A stretch of 62,185 nt of DNA from Methyloversatilis sp. (GCF_030698125.1 NZ_JAUYNV010000013.1:1-62185), one strand, 5' to 3'. Shown: positions 17,757-26,299, counted from the first letter of the stretch. Made by a program: numbers and translations. The notes: generated from the letters alone by a model not told the origin.

Positions 17757-18599
17757 TCAGGCGGCTTCGCTGAGCGGTGCCATGCGGGTCGCAAATTCAG
17801 CCAGCGACATATCGATGCGGGTGATGTTCTGTTCGGCCAGGAATTTCGCTTCCATGCGCGTCGGCTCCTCGGACAGCAGCGCCCAGTGCGTGTCGCTCGA
17901 ACGCTTCATGATCTGGCGTGCGAAGGTACGCGTGAGCTGGTCGTTGAAGCGGCAGCCGATGAACAGGAAGTGGCGGCCGGTGCGCAGCGCCTGGATTTCG
18001 GCCGGGATCGGTGTCTGGATGTCGATCTCCGTCAGCACCTCGACATAGTCGGAATCCGACACCAGGTAGTTGCCGGCCGGGTTGCTGCTGCCGATCGGCT
18101 TGTACAGGATGGTCTGCCAGTCCGGCGTGCGGTCGGGCACCGGATTGCCGTCGCTGTCGTACCAGCCGGTCCAGGTGCCGAAGTGTTCGGACTGCGACAG
18201 ACCCTGCACCTCGCCCCACTTGACGCCAGCCGCCTGCAGCGCCGCCGCCATCGCTTCGTCGTACCAGGTGTCGACGATCAGCGGTACGCCGAGCGAAGCC
18301 AGCCAGCTGTGCATGGCCGAGTAGTGCGGCGCCGCGGCGAATGCCGTATTCATCTGGTCGACCAGCGTCTTGCGGTGCTTGAAGTTCTCGATGAACTGCG
18401 CCGCCTGGGTCAGCCGGCCGCGGATCTTGTGCGGCACCGACACCTTTGCCGTGAGCAGCGCGACCAGTGCTTCGGGCGAGCCCGGCACCGCGTAGTCGGG
18501 CACCAGCGACAGCACGTGCTGGCCCAGATAGGGCACGATGCGGCCTGCGCGCAGGCCCTGTTCGAGTTCGGCGGGCAGGTCGGTGAGAGTGCGGGTCAT
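17757..18599 (-). CDS. SIR2-like protein with degenerate NAD site
   Basis: A 280-residue protein with a SIR2-like Rossmann layout: IVPYLGQHVLSL (residues 21-32) where active members have a GAGxS loop, VPLIVDTWYDEAM (residues 105-117) in place of TTNYD, and FLFIGCRFNDQLTR near residue 213, the usual late strand. Both catalytic loops are altered, so NAD hydrolysis or deacetylation is doubtful. It lies between the DegT homologue and the [2Fe-2S] ferredoxin in the nifB operon. Family assignment is moderate; function is unknown. Confidence 0.7.
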   Translation of the reverse strand: MTRTLTDLPAELEQGLRAGRIVPYLGQHVLSLVPDYAVPGSPEALVALLTAKVSVPHKIRGRLTQAAQFIENFKHRKTLVDQMNTAFAAAPHYSAMHSWLASLGVPLIVDTWYDEAMAAALQAAGVKWGEVQGLSQSEHFGTWTGWYDSDGNPVPDRTPDWQTILYKPIGSSNPAGNYLVSDSDYVEVLTEIDIQTPIPAEIQALRTGRHFLFIGCRFNDQLTRTFARQIMKRSSDTHWALLSEEPTRMEAKFLAEQNITRIDMSLAEFATRMAPLSEAA

Positions 18600-18626
18600 G
18601 ATGGGTCCTTGAGCGATGCGTCGGGT

Positions 18627-19775
18627 TCAGTAGATGGCGGCGCCGGCGCCGACATTGGTCGCCGCGTCCTTCAGCGTCTTCACCACGAAGCGCACTTCGT
18701 CCTCTTCGATGAAGCCGTGGAAGGGCAGCGCCAGCGAGCGGTCGCCGATGCGGTCGGTGTTCTTCAGCTGGCCGCGTTTGTAGCCGTACTGCTGGTAGTG
18801 GAACTGGTGGTGCAGCGGCCGGCAGTAGGCGGCCACCTCGATCGCTTCGGTGTCGAGGTCCTCGACCAGCTGCGCGCGCGCGCTCAGCGTGAAGCGTTTG
18901 CCGAGGTGCACGACGTAGAGCATCCAGTGCACCTCGTCGACGTCCTGCGCCAGATAGGGCGGCTTGATGCCTTCGAAGGTCTGCATCTGCTGGTGGTACC
19001 AGACCTCGACCTGCTTGCGACGGGCGTGGATTTCATCGATGCGTTCGGCCTGCGCGATGCCGATGGCGGCGGCGATGTCGCTCATGTTGGCCGCCAGGGG
19101 CACGCGGCTGCCGACCGACACCGAATTGCGGTCGGCCAGCGCATGCGATCGCAGGTAGCGCAGTTCGCTGGCGAGCTTCGCATCGTCGGTCAGCACCATG
19201 CCGCCTTCGCCGCAGTTGAGCGCCAGCGGCTGCGAAAAGTCGAAGATGGACATGTCGCCGAAGGTGCCGACCAGCTTGCCCATGTAGCGTGAGCCGATGG
19301 CTTCGGTCGAATCCTCGATCAGCGCGACGCCGTGCCGGTCGACCAGTGCGCGCAGTTCGGCCCACGCCGCCGGATGACCATTGCAGTTGTTGGCGAGGAT
19401 GGCGCGCGTGCGCGGTGTGATGGCGTCGGCCACGGCCTGCGGTGCGACGGCACCCGACCAGTAGTCGATGTCGGCCAGCACCGGTGTTGCGCCGGCATGC
19501 ACGATGGCATTGGCCACGTGATGCCAGCTGTAGGCGCTGGCGATCACCTCGTCGCCGGGGCCGATGCCGAGCGCGCGCAGCGCCAGCCAGGCGCCCATCA
19601 TGCCGCTCGACACGGCCACCGCGTACTTGCGCGCGTGCAGGTCGGCGAATACGGACTCGAAGGCCTCGACCATCGGACCGCCGGACAGCCGGCCCGAGCC
19701 CATGACCTGCGCCACCAGCTGCGCTTCGCGTGCGCCGAGATCGGCAATCGAAAGTGGAATCCAGTCGCTGTCCAT
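18627..19775 (-). CDS. DegT/DnrJ/EryC1-family protein lacking the PLP lysine
   Basis: A 382-residue fold-type I aminotransferase homologue: SSGMMGAWLAL near residue 57, the cofactor Asp in ALIEDSTEAIGSRYMGKLVG, and the lysine-loop region IFDFSQPLALNCGEGGMVLT. Aligned on the GEGG turn, the Schiff-base lysine is Leu184, and no nearby Lys replaces it. Normal transamination therefore looks impossible. The rest, including ERIDEIHARRKQVEVWYHQQ and the C-terminal PFHGFIEEDEV, is well preserved. GGAGA precedes the ATG at 19775. It is in the nifB operon between the 87-residue protein and the SIR2-like gene. Confidence 0.85.
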   Translation of the reverse strand: MDSDWIPLSIADLGAREAQLVAQVMGSGRLSGGPMVEAFESVFADLHARKYAVAVSSGMMGAWLALRALGIGPGDEVIASAYSWHHVANAIVHAGATPVLADIDYWSGAVAPQAVADAITPRTRAILANNCNGHPAAWAELRALVDRHGVALIEDSTEAIGSRYMGKLVGTFGDMSIFDFSQPLALNCGEGGMVLTDDAKLASELRYLRSHALADRNSVSVGSRVPLAANMSDIAAAIGIAQAERIDEIHARRKQVEVWYHQQMQTFEGIKPPYLAQDVDEVHWMLYVVHLGKRFTLSARAQLVEDLDTEAIEVAAYCRPLHHQFHYQQYGYKRGQLKNTDRIGDRSLALPFHGFIEEDEVRFVVKTLKDAATNVGAGAAIY

Positions 19776-19789
19776 GCGCGTCTCCGGCG

Positions 19790-20053
19790 TCAGGGGTTCT
19801 GCGTCAGCACGATGCCGTCGGCGACCAGCGGGTCGCTGGTCACCGACCAGCAATGGCCGTCCGTGTGCATCAGGAAGAGGTCGCGGTTGCCGATGTGCAG
19901 CGCCGGCGTTTCGCCACGCATGTCGAAGGCATCGACGGTCGAGGCGCGCAGGCCGGGAATCACCCGGCGCACGCCGTCGACCGCTTCGCGCAGGCTGCCC
20001 GCGGCAAGCGTGATGCGCGCCACCTGCGTCAGTTGTTCGGCGTCGAGTCCCAT
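19790..20053 (-). CDS. Small conserved nif-operon protein
   Basis: An 87-residue protein starting MGLDAEQLTQVARITLAAGS, with the conserved-looking VVDAFD-type patch DAFDMRGETPAL and a GHCWSVTSDP motif near the C terminus. It resembles a DUF family I recall from nif clusters (perhaps DUF6129), but I cannot confirm it. It starts one base after the nifT stop, so the two are coupled. Confidence 0.7.
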   Translation of the reverse strand: MGLDAEQLTQVARITLAAGSLREAVDGVRRVIPGLRASTVDAFDMRGETPALHIGNRDLFLMHTDGHCWSVTSDPLVADGIVLTQNP

Positions 20054-20054
20054 G

Positions 20055-20270
20055 TCAGTCGCGCCCTCCGGTGAGCCGGGCCTCGACGGTGATCGGCAGC
20101 CGCGTGTCGGCCGCCATCTCCGGCAGATCCAGCGTCCAGCCATTGGCCAGCGTGATCTGGCCGCCCCACATGTCCGGCCGTTCCATCTGCACGATCGGCT
20201 CTTCGAGGTCCTTCTTCGGCACGTAGAGCGACAGTTCTCCCTTGTTGCTCTTGCGGATCATCACTTTCAT
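20055..20270 (-). CDS. nifT: NifT/FixU
   Basis: A 71-residue protein with the NifT signature: MKVMIRKSNKGELSLYVPKK, DLEEPIVQMERPDMWGG and LANGWTLDLPEM. It is a small beta-rich protein of unknown biochemical role found in most proteobacterial nif clusters, usually after nifK; here it is in the nifB operon between the NifS homologue and the 87-residue gene. GGAG precedes the ATG. Confidence 0.93.
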   Translation of the reverse strand: MKVMIRKSNKGELSLYVPKKDLEEPIVQMERPDMWGGQITLANGWTLDLPEMAADTRLPITVEARLTGGRD

Positions 20271-20302
20271 TGCCGGCTCCGTTCAGGATGGTTCATCGAT
20301 GT

Positions 20303-21454
20303 TCAGTGGGTGGTCGCGGCGGGCGCGACCGATGGCTGCTGCAGTGCGAGCGAGGACAGCGCCTGCACGACGCGGGCGATCTGCTCTGCGTCGTTGCCAC
20401 GGCCGAGCGACAGCCGCACGGCGCCGAGCGCATCGGCGGCCGGTACGCCCATCGCGCGCAGCACGTGCGAAGCTTCGCTGCCGCCTGACGAACAGGCCGC
20501 GCCGGATGAGGCGAAGATGCCCTGCCGTTCCAGACGGTCGAGCACGCGGTCGGCCGACTGCCCGGCGATCGCCAGCATCAGCGTGTTCGGCAGTCGCGGG
20601 GCCGCTGCGCCGAACACGGTCAGACCGGGCAGCGTTTCGCGCAGGGCGGCTTCGAGCGTGTCGCGCAGCGCGCCCAGGCGCAGCGCGTCCGGCTGCATCG
20701 TTGCGCGGGCTGCCCGTGCTGCCACCGCAAAGCCGGCAATGCCCGGCATGTTTTCGGTGCCGCCGCGCCGGCCGCGTTCCTGCTGGCCGGACAGCAACGG
20801 CGGCCAGCTCAGACCCTTGCGCACGATGAGCGCGCCGCAGCCTTTCGGGCCGCCGAACTTGTGCGCCGACATCGACATCAGGTCGGCACCCCAGCCGGCG
20901 AAATCGAGCGCCAGCTTGCCGGCCATCTGTGTCGCATCGACATGGAAGGGCACGCCGGCGGCGCGCGCCTGCGCAGCGATGTCGGCCACCGGCTGCAGCA
21001 CGCCGGTTTCATTGTTGGCGGCCATCACCGACAGCAGGGCAGCCGGCTCGGCCAGCGCTGTCGCCAGCGCATCCGGCTGCAGCCGACCCTGAGCGTCCAC
21101 CGGCAGCAGTTCGACCTCGATGCCGACTTCGCGCAGCCGCAGCGCGGCCTTCAGGAAGCCGCTGTGTTCGGTCGCCGACAGCAGCACGCGCGGTGCTGCG
21201 CCGGCACGGGCCAGTGCACCGCTGAGCGCGTGATGATTGGCTTCGGTGGCGCCGCTGGTGAACACCACCTCGACCGGCTGCGCACCTGCCAGCGCGGCCA
21301 CTTCGGCGCGTGCCTGCGCCAGTGCGCCGCGCGCCTGCTGACCGAATCCGTGCTTCGACGAAGGGTTGCCCCAGCCGCTGCGCAGGCAGTCGGTCACCGC
21401 TTCGATCACTTCGGGCAGCGGCGGCGTGGTGGCGTTGTGGTCGAGATAGATCAT
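20303..21454 (-). CDS. nifS: NifS-type cysteine desulfurase (second copy)
   Basis: A 383-residue group I cysteine desulfurase: YLDHNATTPPLPEVIEAV, the PLP lysine in SMSAHKFGGPKGCG, and the persulfide Cys in FASSGAACSSGGSEASHVLR. It supplies sulfur for Fe-S assembly. It is clearly different from the IscS at 33854-35062 and lies with nifT, nifZ and nifB, so it is the better NifS candidate. Its start overlaps the upstream gene by 4 bases (ATGA). No nifU is present in this window. Confidence 0.9.
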   Translation of the reverse strand: MIYLDHNATTPPLPEVIEAVTDCLRSGWGNPSSKHGFGQQARGALAQARAEVAALAGAQPVEVVFTSGATEANHHALSGALARAGAAPRVLLSATEHSGFLKAALRLREVGIEVELLPVDAQGRLQPDALATALAEPAALLSVMAANNETGVLQPVADIAAQARAAGVPFHVDATQMAGKLALDFAGWGADLMSMSAHKFGGPKGCGALIVRKGLSWPPLLSGQQERGRRGGTENMPGIAGFAVAARAARATMQPDALRLGALRDTLEAALRETLPGLTVFGAAAPRLPNTLMLAIAGQSADRVLDRLERQGIFASSGAACSSGGSEASHVLRAMGVPAADALGAVRLSLGRGNDAEQIARVVQALSSLALQQPSVAPAATTH

Positions 21455-21819
21455 GGCCAGAACACCCGTTGCGGGTCTTCGCACAGCACGTCGAGCAGGG
21501 TGTCCAGCCGGACGCCCTTCGAGTGCCTGACCCAGCTCGCACTTGCATGGTCGCGGCGGCTCAGCGTCCAGCCACCCGCCGAGCGCTGGAGCAGCGCGAT
21601 GTCGATGACGCCGCCGTCCGGATCGACATTGCGCGAACAGCACGGACTGGTGACCACCCAGCCGTCGTCCGATGCCTGCACCTCGGGCCGCACGTAGCGG
21701 TAGCGCTCGCGCCGCTCCAGTGCGCGCAGCACGCGCCGGCGCAGCAGCTCGCTCTCCGCGACCACGGCGTGCGGTGCGTGCTGCGGCTGCCGGGCGGGCG
21801 GGCGGGGGCGCGGGTTCAT
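21451..21819 (-). CDS. Conserved protein with an SPCCSRNV motif
   Basis: A 122-residue protein: a basic ~20-residue head, a helix LLRRRVLRALERRERYRYVR, then VVTSPCCSRNVDPDGGVIDI and a C-terminal DTLLDVLCEDPQRVFW. The paired Cys and the overall pattern recall a widespread DUF (perhaps DUF3024), but the family is not certain. It is coupled to the NifS homologue by a 4-base overlap, so it may act with it. Confidence 0.72.
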   Translation of the reverse strand: MNPRPRPPARQPQHAPHAVVAESELLRRRVLRALERRERYRYVRPEVQASDDGWVVTSPCCSRNVDPDGGVIDIALLQRSAGGWTLSRRDHASASWVRHSKGVRLDTLLDVLCEDPQRVFWP

Positions 21820-21837
21820 GGGGCGGACGCGCGGCGG

Positions 21838-22098
21838 TCAGGCCGGCGCGATTTCCTCTTCCAGCACGCCGACCACGCAGGATCGCGGCTTGTCGTCGGC
21901 GCCCGCCGGGCCGTCGGCGAATTCGACCATGTAGACCGGCAGGTTGGCTTCTTCGTGATGCCCGATCTGGACGATTTCACCGGTGGCGCCTTCGGCCACC
22001 AGCAAGGCATCCAGCGGCACCTCCGGGTGCGAGCCGTCGTTGAACAGATCGGTCAGCGCGGTCACGCGCTGGCCCCATTCGAATTTCGCTTCGCGCAT
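21838..22098 (-). CDS. NifZ-domain protein
   Basis: An 86-residue protein. KFEWGQRVTALTDLFNDGSH followed by GATGEIVQIGHH and LPVYMVEFADG is the NifZ fold (a small beta barrel). It lacks the longer form of the upstream NifZ. The ATG at 22098 overlaps no coding of its neighbour and is preceded by GGGAG. NifZ acts in P-cluster maturation of the MoFe protein. With the 22100-22453 gene it makes a tandem pair. Confidence 0.8.
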   Translation of the reverse strand: MREAKFEWGQRVTALTDLFNDGSHPEVPLDALLVAEGATGEIVQIGHHEEANLPVYMVEFADGPAGADDKPRSCVVGVLEEEIAPA

Positions 22099-22099
22099 T

Positions 22100-22453
22100 T
22101 CAAACACGTTCGTCTCCCGCCTTGATGGCTGCCAGTTGTGTGACGCGGTCGCCGAGTATTTCGACCACGTGCGGCGGCAGGTTGTCGAGCGATACCAGCT
22201 CCCGACCGCGCATGCCGACGCGATGGCCGGTGCCCAGAAACTCGACCGCATAGATGTAGTACTGCTGCAGGAAGGTGCCGATCGACGTGACGAAGCCGAC
22301 GTCGCCCTTCTTCGCCAGTACCTCGCCGATGTCCTTGCCGCAGTACGTTCCGTCGTTGCGGATCGTGAAGCGGCTGACCACCTTTTCGCCGTACTGGAAT
22401 ACCGGGTCGGCGGTCAGTTCGACCGTGTCGCTGTCGCGGCTGATGTCACTCAT
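22100..22453 (-). CDS. nifZ: NifZ
   Basis: A 117-residue NifZ: PVFQYGEKVVSRFTIRNDGT, YCGKDIGEVLAKKGDVG and FVTSIGTFLQQYYIYAVEFL match the family closely. NifZ is needed for maturation of the second P-cluster of the MoFe protein. The C-terminal tail (NLPPHVVEILGDRVTQLAAI) is longer than in short NifZ proteins. It overlaps the end of the LRV gene by 8 bases and is followed at once by a second NifZ-domain gene. Confidence 0.9.
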   Translation of the reverse strand: MSDISRDSDTVELTADPVFQYGEKVVSRFTIRNDGTYCGKDIGEVLAKKGDVGFVTSIGTFLQQYYIYAVEFLGTGHRVGMRGRELVSLDNLPPHVVEILGDRVTQLAAIKAGDERV

Positions 22454-23243
22454 GCTGTGCTCCCGTCTGCTGGTCCAGTGTCTTCAGGCGCGCGAGCGCT
22501 TCTTCGCGCACCTCCGCCTCCTCGTCGCCATGCGCCATCAGGCGCGCCAGGTCGCGGCCGGCGCGCTGCGCCACTTCCCAGCGCACTTCCCACGCCGGGT
22601 CGTGCGCCATGCGGTACAGCTGCGCCACCGGCAGCCGCGCCACCACCTCGCGCCGCACCGCGATCTCGCGGTCGTCGCACATGCGCAGCAGCGCCGGCAT
22701 GCCGACCCGCTTGACCGCTTCGAGGCGCACTTCCCACTCGCGGTCGTCGAGCATCCGCGGCACCAGCGCCTCGGGCAGCCGGCGCGCCACCAGTTTGCGC
22801 ACGTAGTAGTCGTCGTCGCTGGCCATTACCAACAGCTCGCGCCCTTCCAGGCGCATCGCCACGCGGATGCGCACTTCGCGGTGCGGGTCGTTGCGCAGGC
22901 GCACCGCCTGCGCCAGCGGCAGACGCACGGCCACCGACAGGCGCACCGTTTCGTCTTCGTCGTCGATCAGCGGCTGCAGGCGGAACACGTCGGCCTGCCG
23001 GCAGGCGATGGCGCGCACTTCGAAATACGGGTGTGCCAGGTAGTCGTTGCTGACCTGCGGATTCCAGCGGAAGAAGCGATCGATGCGCTTGGCGTAGCGG
23101 TCCTGCACGCAGGCGTGGCCGCGCTCGCAGCGGATCAGTTCGCTGCGCGTGCCACAGGTCGTACAGTCGAGCGGTACGCCGTGCCAGTCGACCGGCGGGA
23201 TGTCCTCCTCGACGCCGACCGGGTCCGTGGGTCCGGTGATCAT
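22446..23243 (-). CDS. lrv: LRV (leucine-rich-repeat-variant) Fe-S protein
   Basis: A 265-residue protein. The N terminus has the [4Fe-4S] motif LDCTTCGTRSELIRCERGHA (C-x2-C-x8-C with a fourth Cys 5 residues on). The rest is a series of about eight ~24-residue alpha-helical LRV repeats such as RLPLAQAVRLRNDPHREVRI and DDREWEVRLEAVKRVGMPAL. The A. vinelandii LRV protein is encoded in its nif region. The ATG at 23243 overlaps the upstream stop (TGATG). Function unknown; a protein-protein or Fe-S handling role is inferred. Confidence 0.88.
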   Translation of the reverse strand: MITGPTDPVGVEEDIPPVDWHGVPLDCTTCGTRSELIRCERGHACVQDRYAKRIDRFFRWNPQVSNDYLAHPYFEVRAIACRQADVFRLQPLIDDEDETVRLSVAVRLPLAQAVRLRNDPHREVRIRVAMRLEGRELLVMASDDDYYVRKLVARRLPEALVPRMLDDREWEVRLEAVKRVGMPALLRMCDDREIAVRREVVARLPVAQLYRMAHDPAWEVRWEVAQRAGRDLARLMAHGDEEAEVREEALARLKTLDQQTGAQHE

Positions 23244-23818
23244 CACGCCACCACCCCGCCCGTCGCGGCCACGTCGGGGCAATCTTCGTAGCCGATGTCG
23301 TCGCGTCCCATGCGGGCGAGCACGTCGTCAAGCACGCGATGACCCACCTTGTTCGCCGGATCGAGCTCGGCCAGTCTGGCGAGTGCGGCGCGACCGGTGT
23401 CGAGATCGCCCAGACGCAGGCTCAGATAGGCAAAGCCCTTGAGCGAAAACAGATAGAAGCGCGGCAGCGCCTCGAGTGCGCCAAAGCGTGCGTCCGCGCC
23501 CACCTGCCGCCAGTCGGACGGCAGCCCGAGGGCGGTCGACGCCATGGCGAGTGCGCGCAGCGAAATGGCGCGCGCGTCGTCCAGCCGGTTGCCGTAGAAG
23601 TGGAAGCGGTACAGTGCGATCAGCGTGGCCGGATGTTGCGGCGCCAGGGCGTGCGCCCGGTCGAGCAGCGCGAGCGCTTCATCGACCTGGCCCCGGATGA
23701 GGCCGGCGCGTCCGATCAGGCGCTCGGCTTCGGCGGGCAGGCCGCCGCCGAGTACCGCCAGATCGAAGTCGGCGATGTCATCCGCACCGATGTCATCCGC
23801 TCGTTTCTCCGACCACAT
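23243..23818 (-). CDS. TPR-like protein of the nifB operon
   Basis: A 191-residue protein of helical repeats: LPAEAERLIGRAGLIRGQVD, ALALLDRAHALAPQHPATLI and SLRLGDLDTGRAALARLAEL read as tetratricopeptide repeats. There is no signal peptide. GAGGG precedes the ATG at 23818; an earlier in-frame ATG has no such site. Its stop overlaps the LRV start. TPR proteins usually mediate complexes; here perhaps for Fe-S or nitrogenase assembly. Confidence 0.8.
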   Translation of the reverse strand: MWSEKRADDIGADDIADFDLAVLGGGLPAEAERLIGRAGLIRGQVDEALALLDRAHALAPQHPATLIALYRFHFYGNRLDDARAISLRALAMASTALGLPSDWRQVGADARFGALEALPRFYLFSLKGFAYLSLRLGDLDTGRAALARLAELDPANKVGHRVLDDVLARMGRDDIGYEDCPDVAATGGVVA

Positions 23819-23828
23819 CGCCGTACCC

Positions 23829-24251
23829 TCAGCCGCGCCGGATCGCGTCGATGCCGACCGACACGACGCCGGGCATCGCATGGCTGTCGCCATGACCGCT
23901 GGCGTGGCTGTGCGTGGCCTGCGTGCCGGTCGAGCTGCTGCTGCACGCGCACGGCGCCTGGTTCGGGTTGATGAAGGTGAGGCCGCTCTTGATCGGCGTG
24001 TCCGAGAAGTCGATCGTCACGCCTTCGAGCATCAGGCGTGACTCGGCCGGCAGGAACATGCGCACGCCGGACACCTCGACCACGGCGTCGCCCGCCTGCG
24101 GCAGGGCCTCGACGGTGAATTCCGAGTTGAAGCCGGAGCAGCCGCCCGCGCTGACCAGCAGCCGGAAGCCGGCGCCGTCGGGTTCGCCGGAAAAGCGCAC
24201 CATGCGCGACATGAACTTTGCTGCTGCGGGTGTCAGGGTTACGTTTGTCAT
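23829..24251 (-). CDS. A-type Fe-S carrier (NifIscA-like) with His-rich tail
   Basis: A 140-residue HesB/IscA protein: VSAGGCSGFNSEF holds the first Cys and NPNQAPCACSSSS the C-x-C pair. Beyond the ~108-residue core it has an unusual tail rich in His and Ser (THSHASGHGDSHAMPGV) that may bind metal. A-type proteins carry [4Fe-4S] clusters to apoproteins such as NifB or NifH. AGGAAAG precedes the ATG. It is 10 bp after fdxN, in the nifB operon. Confidence 0.88.
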   Translation of the reverse strand: MTNVTLTPAAAKFMSRMVRFSGEPDGAGFRLLVSAGGCSGFNSEFTVEALPQAGDAVVEVSGVRMFLPAESRLMLEGVTIDFSDTPIKSGLTFINPNQAPCACSSSSTGTQATHSHASGHGDSHAMPGVVSVGIDAIRRG

Positions 24252-24261
24252 TTGTCTTTCC

Positions 24262-24462
24262 TCACGCTGCCAGGGGAAGAATGCAATGGTCGACCGGACA
24301 TACCGCCACACATTGCGGCGTGTCGTAGTCGCCTTCGCATTCGGTGCATTTATCGGGGTCGATGATGAAGAGGTTCTTTTTTTCGCTGATGGCTTCGTTC
24401 GGACACTCCGGCTCGCAGGCCGAACAGCCGGTACAGAGGTCGGCAATGATCTTGAGTGACAT
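24262..24462 (-). CDS. fdxN: FdxN, 2[4Fe-4S] ferredoxin of the nifB operon
   Basis: A 66-residue bacterial-type ferredoxin: [15 protein letters not shown] (Cys10/13/16/20) and a second set [18 protein letters not shown] with the insertion usual in FdxN. It probably gives electrons to NifB or nitrogenase. GGGAGATC precedes the ATG at 24462. It lies 58 bp after nifB. Confidence 0.94.
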   Translation of the reverse strand: MSLKIIADLCTGCSACEPECPNEAISEKKNLFIIDPDKCTECEGDYDTPQCVAVCPVDHCILPLAA

Positions 24463-24520
24463 GGTGATCTCCCTTCGGAAGTGACCGCGGCACGCCGCCG
24501 CGGTCGCGTGGGTCATCGGG

Positions 24521-26095
24521 TCATGCAGCAGCCGTGAAGGCACCCTGGCGGATCGATGCGTCGCCGCGCGCCTGGTGCACCGTTTCGCCGCGGGCGACGC
24601 GGCCGGTGTAGTCGGCGAACCACGACAACGCGGCCTTTTCGATGAATTCATCGACGTAGTTGTCGACCGGCTCGATGCCGGCGGTCTTCAGTTCGTCGCG
24701 CGGGCAGGCGCCGATCTTCGACACCAGCACGGCGTGGCAGTCGTTGATCGCGGTGACGATGGACGGCAGCTTTTCGTCTTCGCCGTAGCCGCCCTGGCAG
24801 AACAGGTCCACCCGGCGGTGACCGACGAACAGCGCCTCGCCGGCCGACACTTCGAAGATCTGGAATTCGTCGGCGTGGCCGAAGTGCTGGTTCACCCGGC
24901 CGCCACCGGTGGTGGCCACCGCGACCAGCACCTTGATGCCGTCGGCGGCGCCTGCGTCCTGCGTCGCGGCGAGCGCCTCGACCTTGGCGGCGTGCTGCGC
25001 CTGGCGTTCGGCCTCGACGCGGTCCTGGTATGAACGGCGACGATCGAGGTCGTACACCACTTCCATCTCTTCGATCTTGTCGAGCGTGAATTCCTCGCTG
25101 CGGTCTTCACCGAGCAGGCCGACCGCATCGGCGCGACACTGCCGGCAGTGCCGCATCAGGTTGGCACCGCCCATGCACGCGTCCTGCACCGCCTTAAGTT
25201 CCTGCGCCGTCGGGCCGCGCTGGCCGGTCAGGCCGAACACCGTGCCGTGCTCGGCTTCGGAGATCAGCGGCATGATGTTGTGCAGGAAGGCGCCGCGCTT
25301 CTTCACCTCGCGGTTCACCTCGATCAGGTGTTCGTCATTGATGCCGGGGATCAGCACCGAATTGATCTTGGTCAGCACGCCGCGCGCGGTCAGCATTTCC
25401 AGCCCCAGCATCTGCTGCTGGTGCAGGATGGTCGCTGCTTCGACGCCGGTGACGCGGCGGTGGTCCCAGAAGATCCACGGATAGATCTTGGCGCCCACTT
25501 CGGGGTCGACCATGTTGATCGTGATGGTCACGTGGTCGATGTTGTACTTGCAGATTTCGTCGACCAGCGCGGGCAGAGCGAGGCCGTTGGTGGACAGGCA
25601 CAGCTTGATGTCCGGCGCCTGTTCCTGAAGCATGCGGAAGGTTTCGAAGGTCTTCTTCGGACTGGCCAGCGAATCGCCCGGGCCGGCAATGCCGAGCACC
25701 GTCATCTGCGGGATTTCGCTGGCGACCGCGACCACCTTCTTCACTGCCTGTTCCGGCGTCAGCTTCTGCGACACGACGCCCGGACGCGATTCGTTCGAAC
25801 AGTCGTACTTGCGGTTGCAGTAGTTGCACTGGATGTTGCAGGCCGGCGCCACGGCGACGTGCATGCGGGCGTAGTGGTGATGCGCTTCTTCCGAATAACA
25901 GGGGTGATTCTTGACCTTGTTCCACACGTCGGCCGGCATGTCGTCCGGACCGTCGGACGTGCCGCAACTGGCCTTGCCTTCACCGCCGGAGGTACCGCAG
26001 CCGGCGTGGGCGGGCGCTTCGACCGGTTCGGCCAGCGCATTGCGGTTGGATTTCAGGGCATCCAGGCTGACGTAACTCGCTGCTGCACTTTGCAT
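24521..26095 (-). CDS. nifB: NifB, radical SAM NifB-co synthase with NifX-like domain
   Basis: A 524-residue protein. The radical SAM motif [14 protein letters not shown] is at residues 86-99, with the Cys-rich head ([17 protein letters not shown]) and the second cluster region [16 protein letters not shown]. The C-terminal ~120 residues ([20 protein letters not shown] on) form a NifX/NafY-like cofactor-binding domain, the two-domain form common in proteobacteria. It makes NifB-co, the FeMo-co precursor. AAGGAG precedes the ATG at 26095. It heads the long operon to 16784. Confidence 0.97.
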   Translation of the reverse strand: MQSAAASYVSLDALKSNRNALAEPVEAPAHAGCGTSGGEGKASCGTSDGPDDMPADVWNKVKNHPCYSEEAHHHYARMHVAVAPACNIQCNYCNRKYDCSNESRPGVVSQKLTPEQAVKKVVAVASEIPQMTVLGIAGPGDSLASPKKTFETFRMLQEQAPDIKLCLSTNGLALPALVDEICKYNIDHVTITINMVDPEVGAKIYPWIFWDHRRVTGVEAATILHQQQMLGLEMLTARGVLTKINSVLIPGINDEHLIEVNREVKKRGAFLHNIMPLISEAEHGTVFGLTGQRGPTAQELKAVQDACMGGANLMRHCRQCRADAVGLLGEDRSEEFTLDKIEEMEVVYDLDRRRSYQDRVEAERQAQHAAKVEALAATQDAGAADGIKVLVAVATTGGGRVNQHFGHADEFQIFEVSAGEALFVGHRRVDLFCQGGYGEDEKLPSIVTAINDCHAVLVSKIGACPRDELKTAGIEPVDNYVDEFIEKAALSWFADYTGRVARGETVHQARGDASIRQGAFTAAA

Positions 26096-26173
26096 GACGA
26101 AACTCCTTGTTCTGCTGATGCGCCAATGGGCAATCAGGGCGATCCGGGCGAATGGGGCTGGCAAGGTTCGTTT

Positions 26174-26189
26174 AGCCATTTCCGTGCCA
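26174..26189 (-). promoter_or_regulatory. Sigma54-type promoter of nifB
   Basis: Minus-strand TGGCACGGAAATGGCT has GG-N10-GC spacing and a perfect TGGCACG -24 box; the -12 box is TGGCT. Transcription would start near 26163. It probably drives all sixteen genes to 16784, since internal gaps are at most 58 bp and no internal terminator is seen. Confidence 0.8.
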
Positions 26190-26255
26190 ACGACGGTTTT
26201 CCTTTTCATTCAATTGCTTGGCCTGCCTCACCCGGGGTGGCCGGAACCTTACGCT

Positions 26256-26271
26256 TGCGACAAAACCCACA
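26256..26271. promoter_or_regulatory. NifA-site-like sequence upstream of nifB
   Basis: TGCGACAAAACCCACA differs from TGT-N10-ACA by one base and closely follows the perfect nifH site (TGTGACAAACGCGACA). It lies about 70 bases upstream of the nifB -24 box. Confidence 0.6.
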
Positions 26272-26299
26272 CTTGCGCGGTGCGGGTGCGACACGCCCA

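Noticed and set aside
20303-21454. Second IscS copy
   Set aside because: Its Cys loop and operon position (nifT, nifZ, nifB) fit NifS; IscS is the gene at 33854-35062.
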